A stretch of 35,307 nucleotides of DNA from the NCBI GenBank assembly GCA_003022945.1, contig PXRZ01000067.1, positions 1 to 35,307 of the forward strand. The letters run 5' to 3'. Shown here in pieces: positions 30,256-35,307 of this stretch. The DNA is from Halobacteriales archaeon QS_8_69_73 (GTDB lineage: Archaea > Halobacteriota > Halobacteria > Halobacteriales > Haloarculaceae). The position numbers and the translations under genes were made by a program. The notes under the pieces were generated by a model that searched no databases, was not told where the DNA came from, and saw only the letters and a program-made list of their open reading frames with translations. Positions within the stretch are counted from its first letter, which is position 1. Every line of letters begins with the position of its first letter.

Positions 30256-31575
30256 TCAAACGAGGCCGACGGCGAGAACGGCGAGGGCGGCGACGACGAC
30301 GGCCGCGGCAGCGGCAGCGGCGACCAGCCGGGGGTTCTCCATCGCCTTCCGGTGGAAGGGCATCGCCTCGTACTCCCGTCGGAACGCCTCGGCGTTGCCC
30401 TCGTCGAAGAAGTACTTCGTGTCGCGGAAGAACTCCGCCGTCACTGCACAGCCGGTACAGACCGGCTCGCCGGTCAGCCGCTCGGTCTCCGTGTGCGTCT
30501 CGCAGCTGACGCTGCCGCAGTTGTCACAGTAGGTGTACGGTACCAGTCCGTCCTCGCAGTGGACGCAGCGGCGCACCGCGTCCCGGCGGACGACCCGACG
30601 GGAGCCGGCGGCGTCGTAGGCGAGGCCGTGCTCGTACTCGTCCAGTGTGACGACGGCCTCGACCCGGGGAATGTACAGCGACCGCACCCGCTGGAGGTCG
30701 ACGTCGTCGGGTGAGGGCCTGCAGTCCCGCCGGTAGGTGACGTTGTTGTCGCCGGTGTAGGTGACCGTCGTTTCGAGGGCCGAACACAGCAGCTCCGCGG
30801 CGGCCTCGCGGTACTCCGCTTCGGTGCCGTCGAACCGCTCGATTCGGCCGTCGTGTCGCCCCCGCGCCGCCTCGAGGGCGACCGGCTCGACGCCCGTCAG
30901 CTCCAGCAGGTCCGTCGCCGGCGTCGTCGCGGCCGGGTCGTCCGCCGGGACGACGACGCGGTCCCGGCGGTCGACGCGGTGGATGACGCCGACGCTCGTC
31001 TCGAAGGTCGCCCGCGTGACGGCCTCGACCTCGACGACCGGCCGGTAGACGACCTCGACGTCCGGCGCCGGTAGCGCGGCCCGCGGCGGGGCGTCGTCGA
31101 CGTCCTCGAAGACCTCCGCGAGCGCCAGCCCGGGCTCGCCGACCGGCAGCGTCTCCTCGCAGATGATCTCGATGCGGCCGTTGTAAAGGTCCATCCCAAC
31201 CGCCTCGCCGAGCTCGCGGAGGTCGTCGCCGTCGACCAGCTCGACCGGGTGCGGGTCGCCGGCCTCGCGCAGCCCCTCGGCGTAGGCCTCCGCCGGGCCG
31301 GTGAACCGGCCGGAGGTAACCACCATCCCCTGCGTCGGTCCGTCGTGATCGTAGGTGGCGGCCGCCGAGTGGAGCTTCTGGACGACCGGCCGCGAGACCG
31401 TATCGGTGTGCTTGCACTCGACGACGTGGGCGGTCTCCCCGTCCCGCATCGTGACGTCTCGGCCCTCGTCGGCGACGCGGGCCGCGACGGCGACGTCCTC
31501 GTAGCCGTGGGCGCGGAACAGCGACGCCACGGCGTCCTCGAACTCGTAGCCCGAGAGCTCGTCCAGCAGCGTCAC
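30256..31575 (-). CDS. Membrane-anchored Mrr-like restriction endonuclease-fold protein with zinc fingers
   Basis: This 439-residue protein starts at GTG 31575 (VTLLDELSGYEFEDAVASLF). The N-terminal Mrr-type PD-(D/E)xK nuclease shows DEGRDVTMR (Asp40), AHVVECKHTD (Glu53, Lys55) and VVQKLHSAA (Gln66). A middle domain of beta strands (VEVVYRPVVEVEAVTRATFE) follows. Next comes a cysteine cluster with four CxxC-like pairs, CVHC, CDNC, CETH and CTGC, likely binding two zincs. A single transmembrane helix lies near the C-terminus (LVAAAAAAAVVVAALAVLAV). The nuclease would thus be tethered to the inner membrane face. No methyltransferase neighbour is seen, so it is not a standard restriction-modification pair. 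A role in degrading foreign or damaged DNA is inferred. Confidence 0.85.
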   Translation of the reverse strand: MTLLDELSGYEFEDAVASLFRAHGYEDVAVAARVADEGRDVTMRDGETAHVVECKHTDTVSRPVVQKLHSAAATYDHDGPTQGMVVTSGRFTGPAEAYAEGLREAGDPHPVELVDGDDLRELGEAVGMDLYNGRIEIICEETLPVGEPGLALAEVFEDVDDAPPRAALPAPDVEVVYRPVVEVEAVTRATFETSVGVIHRVDRRDRVVVPADDPAATTPATDLLELTGVEPVALEAARGRHDGRIERFDGTEAEYREAAAELLCSALETTVTYTGDNNVTYRRDCRPSPDDVDLQRVRSLYIPRVEAVVTLDEYEHGLAYDAAGSRRVVRRDAVRRCVHCEDGLVPYTYCDNCGSVSCETHTETERLTGEPVCTGCAVTAEFFRDTKYFFDEGNAEAFRREYEAMPFHRKAMENPRLVAAAAAAAVVVAALAVLAVGLV

Positions 31576-31615
31576 TGCCGGCGGGTGGGCGCCGAGCGAC
31601 AAAAGTCCGGGGCCG

Positions 31616-32137
31616 TCACAGCGCCTGGATGACCTCGCGGACGGGCTCGAGGTCCGGGTCGGTCCACCCCTCGGCGTCCGACCACGCGTACCGGACCGTC
31701 CGGTCGGCGTCGACGACGAACAGCGCCCGTTCGGCGACCCGTCGCATCCCGTCAAACTCCTCGTGGAGGACACCGTACCGCTCGGCGACGCTGCCGTCCG
31801 TGTCCGACAGCAGCGGGTAGTTCAGGTCCCGCCGTTCGGCGAAGACCGCGTGGCTGTAGGGGCCGTCCGCCGAGATGCCGTAGACGTCCAGGTCGTCGGT
31901 CAGCTGGAAGAACTCCGCATCCCGCATCCGGCAGGACTGCTCGGTACACGCCGGCGCGAAGTCGAACGTGTAGAACGACAGCAGCACGGCGTTGCCCGCC
32001 ACCGTGGAGTCGGACAGCCGGAACCGCTGCAGCTCCGACTCGGGGGTTCGGTCGTCGTCCGCCTCGAGATGTGCTTCGAGCCGGTCCGGCACGCCGACCA
32101 GCTCGAAGTCCGGTGCCGTGTCGCCTTCCGACAGCAT
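31616..32137 (-). CDS. Peroxiredoxin (AhpC/TSA, Bcp-like)
   Basis: This 173-residue thioredoxin-fold peroxidase starts at the ATG at 32137 (MLSEGDTAPDFELVGVPD). The active-site region LLSFYTFDFAPACTEQSC contains the peroxidatic Cys with a nearby second Cys, followed by RMRDAEFF. Other family marks are LDVYGISADGPYSHAVFAE, YPLLSDTDGSVAERYGV and ALFVVDADRTVRYAW. It reduces hydrogen peroxide and organic hydroperoxides in the cytosol. Its electron donor is not encoded nearby. It lies 71 nt downstream of mutS on the same strand and 40 nt upstream of the Mrr-like gene. The longer open frame upstream runs antisense-like inside mutS and was discarded. Confidence 0.92.
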   Translation of the reverse strand: MLSEGDTAPDFELVGVPDRLEAHLEADDDRTPESELQRFRLSDSTVAGNAVLLSFYTFDFAPACTEQSCRMRDAEFFQLTDDLDVYGISADGPYSHAVFAERRDLNYPLLSDTDGSVAERYGVLHEEFDGMRRVAERALFVVDADRTVRYAWSDAEGWTDPDLEPVREVIQAL

Positions 32138-32208
32138 ACCGTAGAGACGAGAACCCAGGAGGAAAAACCCCGGAGGAGTTACGGGAGCCGTGGCGGCCGT
32201 CCCGGCGG

Positions 32209-34851
32209 CTACTCGGCGCGTTCCTTCAATCGTGCGAGCAGGTTCAGCGCCTCCAGCGGCGTGGTGTCGGCGAGGTCGACCGCACGCAGCTCCGCTCGTA
32301 GCTTCTCGGGGAGTTCGCCGCCGTCCGTGGAGGCGGTCGACGCGGTCGGCGTCGTCGGGCGGGCGAGTCCGTCGTCGGCGTCGGCCCCTTCGTCGAGCAG
32401 CGCGTCGGCCCGCTCGACGACCCGCGGCGGGACCCCGGCCATGTCGGCGACCTCGACGCCGTAGGAGGCCGTTGCCGGCCCCTCCCGGAGGTCGTGGTCG
32501 AAGGCGACGCCGTCGGCCGTCCGATCGGCCGAGAAGTGGAGGTTCCGGGCCCGCGGCAGGTCGGCGGCGACGTCCGTCAGCTCGTGGTGGTGGGTCGCGA
32601 ACAGCGTGTACGCGCCGACCTCGTCGTGGAGGTACTCGGTGGCCGCCTGGGCGATGGCGTAGCCGTCCGTCGTCGAGGTGCCGCGGCCCACCTCGTCGAG
32701 CACCACCAGCGAGTCGGGGCCGGCATTCTCGAGGATGGCCGCCAGCTCCGTCATCTCGACCATGAACGTCGAGCGGCCGCCGGCGATGTCGTCGGAGGCG
32801 CCGACGCGGGTGAACACCCGGTCGACGACCGGCAGTTCGGCGCGCTCGGCGGGGACGAACGACCCCAGTTGCGCCATCACACACAGCAGCGCGACCTGCC
32901 GCATGTATGTCGACTTGCCGGACATGTTGGGGCCGGTGACGACCGCCATCGGGCGGTCGGCCGACAGCTCCGTCGGGTTCGGGACGAACGCCTCCTCGGT
33001 CCGCTCGACGACCGGGTGGCGGCCGCCCTCGACGTCGATTCCGCCGGACGCGTCCGGTGGCGACGACGGTCGGCTCGCGTCGCTCGCCTCCCCGACGGCG
33101 CCGACCGTCGGCCGGCAGTAGTCGTAGCGGGCGGCGACCGTCGCCAGCGAGCAGAGGGCGTCGAGCCGCGCCACCGCGGCGGCCGTCGCCTGGATCCGCT
33201 CGGTCGCCGCCGCGGTCTCCGTCCGGAGCCCGCGGAACAGCTCGTACTCCAGCTCGTCGGCCCGCTCGGTCGCGCCCAGAATCTCGTCCTCGCGCTCTTT
33301 CAGCTCCGGCGTGTAGAACCGCTCGGCGTTCTTCAGCGTCTGCCGCCGCTCGTAGTCGTCGGGCACGGCGTCGAGGTTCGGGTTCGTCACCTCGATGTAG
33401 TAGCCGTGGACGGAGTTGTGGCCGACCTTCAGCGAGTCGACGCCCGTCCGCTCGCGCTCCCGGGCCTCGAGATCGTCGATCCAGGCCTTTCCCTCGCGTT
33501 CCGTCGCCCGCAGCTCGTCCAGCCGGTCGTCGTACCCCTCGCGGATGACGCCGCCGTCGGTTATCTCGATGGGCGGCGACTCGACGACCGCGCGGTCGAT
33601 CAGTTCGCGCACCTCGGGACAGTCGTCGAGCGCCTCGTGGATGTCGGCCAGCAGGTCGCTGTCGGCGGCGGCGTCGGCAACGCAGCCCCGGAGGTCGGGG
33701 ACGACCGACAGCGTCGACTCCAGGGCCCGCAGGTCGCGGGCGTCGGCCCGGCCGCGGGAGACGCGCGACACCAGCCGCTCGAGGTCGTAGACGTCGGCGA
33801 GCAGCTTTCTCGCCCGCTCGCGGTCGCCGACCCGCTCCAGCAGTGCCTCGACGGCGTCCAGTCGGGCGTCGATTCGGCCGGCGTCGAGCAGCGGCCGCCG
33901 CAGCCAGCTCCGCAGCCGCCGGCCGCCGAGGGCGCAGGCCGTCTCGTCGAGCGTCTCCACCAGCGCCGCCCCCTCCAGGCCGTGGACGTGCCGCGGCTCG
34001 AACACCTCCAACGACCGCAGTGCCACCGCGTCCAGCAGCATGTACTCCCGGGGGTCGTAGCGGGTGAGGTGGGTGATGTAGTCGAGCCGCTCGCCGTCGC
34101 CGTCGGTCGTCGTCCCACGGGCGTACTCCGCGTAGGCCAGCAGCGCCCCGCAGGCCCGCACCTCGGCTTCGCTGGCCAGCGACGTCGACCCGAAGTACGC
34201 CTCGACCGTCTCGCGGGCGGTCTCGGGCTCGAACGCCGATCGCTCGTACGGCGTCACCATGCAGCCGTCGTCGAAGGGGTCGGTCGGCGCCTCGGGGCCG
34301 ACGACGGCCTCGGCGGGGTCGAACCGCTCGAGTTCGGCCTCGACGGCTTCGGGGCGGTCCAGCCGCGTCGCGTAGAACTCCCCCGTCGAGACGTCGAGCA
34401 GCGCCAGCCCGTAGCCGTCCGTGAGACAGGCGACGAAGTTGTTGTCGGCGTCGGCCAGCAGCTCCGTCTCGGTGAGCGTGCCGGGCGTGACCACCCGCGT
34501 GACCGCGCGGTCGACCAGCCCCGTCGTCTCCTCGGGTTCCTGGACCTGGTCGGCGACGGCCACCCGGAAGCCGGCGTCCAGGAGCGTCTCGATGTACGAC
34601 TCGGCGCTGTCGATCGGGATGCCGGCCATCGGGTAGGTACCCGTCGAGTCCTCCCGCTGGGTGAGCGTGATCTCGAGAATCCGGGCGGTGACCTCGGCGG
34701 CCTCGCAGAACGTCTCGTAGAAGTCACCCACCTGGAACAGCACCAGGGCGTCGTCGTAGCGCTCGCACAGCTCCAGGTACTGCGACAGCATCGGCGTCAG
34801 CTCCTCGGCCTTCTCGGCCATGACGGACGGTGGCCCCAGCGCCTCCTCCAT
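32209..34851 (-). CDS. mutS: DNA mismatch repair ATPase MutS
   Basis: This 880-residue MutS1 starts at the ATG at 34851 ([20 protein letters not shown]). The mismatch-reading motif is [10 protein letters not shown] (Phe-Tyr-Glu). Further regions are the connector ([20 protein letters not shown]), lever and clamp ([20 protein letters not shown]), Walker A ([20 protein letters not shown]), Walker B ([19 protein letters not shown]) and the [11 protein letters not shown] switch. It ends with a short helix-turn-helix and linker region ([17 protein letters not shown]). It recognises mismatches with MutL, and no mutL lies immediately downstream in this window. The open frame extends 64 codons upstream, but the box A at 34875-34881 fits the internal ATG. 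No lesion is seen over 2.6 kb. Confidence 0.95.
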   Translation of the reverse strand: MEEALGPPSVMAEKAEELTPMLSQYLELCERYDDALVLFQVGDFYETFCEAAEVTARILEITLTQREDSTGTYPMAGIPIDSAESYIETLLDAGFRVAVADQVQEPEETTGLVDRAVTRVVTPGTLTETELLADADNNFVACLTDGYGLALLDVSTGEFYATRLDRPEAVEAELERFDPAEAVVGPEAPTDPFDDGCMVTPYERSAFEPETARETVEAYFGSTSLASEAEVRACGALLAYAEYARGTTTDGDGERLDYITHLTRYDPREYMLLDAVALRSLEVFEPRHVHGLEGAALVETLDETACALGGRRLRSWLRRPLLDAGRIDARLDAVEALLERVGDRERARKLLADVYDLERLVSRVSRGRADARDLRALESTLSVVPDLRGCVADAAADSDLLADIHEALDDCPEVRELIDRAVVESPPIEITDGGVIREGYDDRLDELRATEREGKAWIDDLEARERERTGVDSLKVGHNSVHGYYIEVTNPNLDAVPDDYERRQTLKNAERFYTPELKEREDEILGATERADELEYELFRGLRTETAAATERIQATAAAVARLDALCSLATVAARYDYCRPTVGAVGEASDASRPSSPPDASGGIDVEGGRHPVVERTEEAFVPNPTELSADRPMAVVTGPNMSGKSTYMRQVALLCVMAQLGSFVPAERAELPVVDRVFTRVGASDDIAGGRSTFMVEMTELAAILENAGPDSLVVLDEVGRGTSTTDGYAIAQAATEYLHDEVGAYTLFATHHHELTDVAADLPRARNLHFSADRTADGVAFDHDLREGPATASYGVEVADMAGVPPRVVERADALLDEGADADDGLARPTTPTASTASTDGGELPEKLRAELRAVDLADTTPLEALNLLARLKERAE

Positions 34852-34874
34852 GGTGTCGGCGTGCGCCTCCCTCG

Positions 34875-34881
34875 TCAAATA
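34875..34881 (-). promoter_or_regulatory. Box A (TATA) of mutS
   Basis: TATTTGA on the minus strand lies 24-30 nt before the mutS ATG at 34851. It supports that start over the longer open frame and suggests a leaderless mRNA. Confidence 0.45.
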
Positions 34882-35120
34882 CTCTCCGACCTTGGCATCC
34901 GGACGGGGCCCGGCCACGGGTCGACCCGCGGGTTCGACCGTCCGAAACAAAGAAAACGACCTGTCGGCGCGACGGACCGATGGCGGAGCCATGCCGGTGT
35001 TACTCCTGCCAGGATCAACATGGAGGTATCCCTGCCGAGACACCGCGACGGTTCGGAGTAGGTGTCTCGGCCGAGCCGAGTCTCGGCCGGGCCGGGTCCC
35101 GGCGTCTCGACGTCGTGCAT

Positions 35121-35307
35121 TTAGTCGTCGCTTTCGGCCTCCACTTCCGCGGCCGCCTCGTCGCGCAGTTCTGTCCGGCGTATCTTTCCGGTGACCGTTT
35201 TCGGAAGATCCTCGACGAACTCGATTTCGCGGGGGTACTCGTGGGCGCCGAGCTCGTTCCGGACGTGCTCCTGGATGTCGTCGGCCGTCCCGGCGGTCGG
35301 CTCGGCG
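35121..35307 (-). CDS. Acyl-CoA/AMP-forming synthetase, C-terminal end (5' part outside window)
   Basis: The minus-strand frame open from the window edge to TAA at 35121-35123 encodes the last 61 residues of an ANL-superfamily adenylating enzyme. [20 protein letters not shown] is followed by [20 protein letters not shown], which contains the conserved catalytic Lys in TVTGKIRR. An acidic tail (EVEAESDD) closes it. The ending matches medium-chain acyl-CoA or acetyl-CoA-type synthetases of haloarchaea. Substrate specificity cannot be told from this part. The 269-nt gap before mutS contains GC-rich stem-like repeats around 35065-35100, but no clear gene. Confidence 0.88.
   Translation of the reverse strand, partial: AEPTAGTADDIQEHVRNELGAHEYPREIEFVEDLPKTVTGKIRRTELRDEAAAEVEAESDD

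Noticed and set aside
34990-35040. Segment resembling the start of archaeal 16S rRNA (minus strand GTTGATCCTGGCAGGA)
   Set aside because: Similarity is limited to about 16 bases, one of them different, and nothing downstream matches rRNA.
32494-35061. Long plus-strand frame antisense to mutS
   Set aside because: It mirrors mutS codons in GC-rich DNA, is Arg/Val-rich and resembles no family, while mutS on the other strand is complete.
34875-35120. Possible small minus-strand protein beginning [11 protein letters not shown]
   Set aside because: It is basic and Pro/Arg-rich without family resemblance, and it overlaps the mutS promoter.
1-35307. CRISPR arrays, tRNA and rRNA genes
   Set aside because: No regularly spaced repeats, no T-arm GGTTCRA-type pattern with matching stems, and no rRNA stretches were found on either strand.

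Overview
The window is haloarchaeal (class Halobacteria) chromosomal DNA. It is very GC-rich, its proteins are acidic, and several genes have a TATA-like box A about 20-30 nt before the start codon, as leaderless transcripts do. It also carries archaeal markers: ribosomal protein L15e, RIO2 kinase, NucS/EndoMS, CobY and a bacterio-opsin-activator-type HTH. I cannot name the genus. No rRNA, tRNA, CRISPR array or intact insertion sequence was found.

Layout. 1-2.5 kb: tail of a sulfatase, a PRC-barrel-like protein, a TrkA-type protein and a small membrane protein, with visibly lower GC in the last two. 2.5-6.5 kb: a sulfatase-like hydrolase divergent from a trehalose pair (broken otsA, then otsB). 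6.7-7.6 kb: a zinc-ribbon microprotein and a shortened HTH_10 regulator. 7.7-12.2 kb: a six-gene minus-strand operon with every junction overlapping, covering late cobalamin assembly and cobinamide salvage (HAD, cbiB, cobS, cobY, cobD, cbiZ). 12.3-13.8 kb: a membrane-anchored sulfite-oxidase-type molybdoenzyme. 14.1-18.5 kb: a minus-strand run of IMPase-like, M24-fold, lipoate ligase, RNase H-like exonuclease and DJ-1/PfpI genes. 18.5-20.5 kb: lower-GC DNA with decayed regulators and one intact membrane protein. 20.6-23 kb: a GAF/PAS/LOV histidine kinase. 23.3-25.1 kb: divergent kynureninase and alpha/beta-hydrolase genes, both broken. 25.2-35 kb: housekeeping and repair genes (RIO2, NikR, L15e, site-2 protease, a DUF6735-like protein, NucS, a membrane-anchored Mrr-like protein, a peroxiredoxin, MutS, and the tail of an acyl-CoA synthetase).

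The most striking feature is a repeated lesion. At least six otherwise well-preserved genes (otsA, the HTH_10 regulator, cobD, cobS, kynU and the alpha/beta hydrolase) look as if one internal segment of roughly 25-80 codons has been cut out cleanly. Both flanks remain recognisable. Four cuts shift the frame and two do not, as expected if the cuts ignore reading frame. Each removes essential residues: the kynureninase PLP lysine, the OtsA His-Asp-Tyr-His segment, the hydrolase catalytic Asp, the first helix of HTH_10. Either this is a systematic assembly or gap-closing artefact in high-GC DNA, or it is an unusual burst of short deletions. Read-level data would decide. A separate class of single-base lesions affects two regulators in the low-GC patch.

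Other points for follow-up are a canonical LOV photosensor motif in the kinase, an M24-fold protein that has lost most metal ligands, a 22-bp motif present three times between genes, and NucS and MutS lying within 2 kb of each other.
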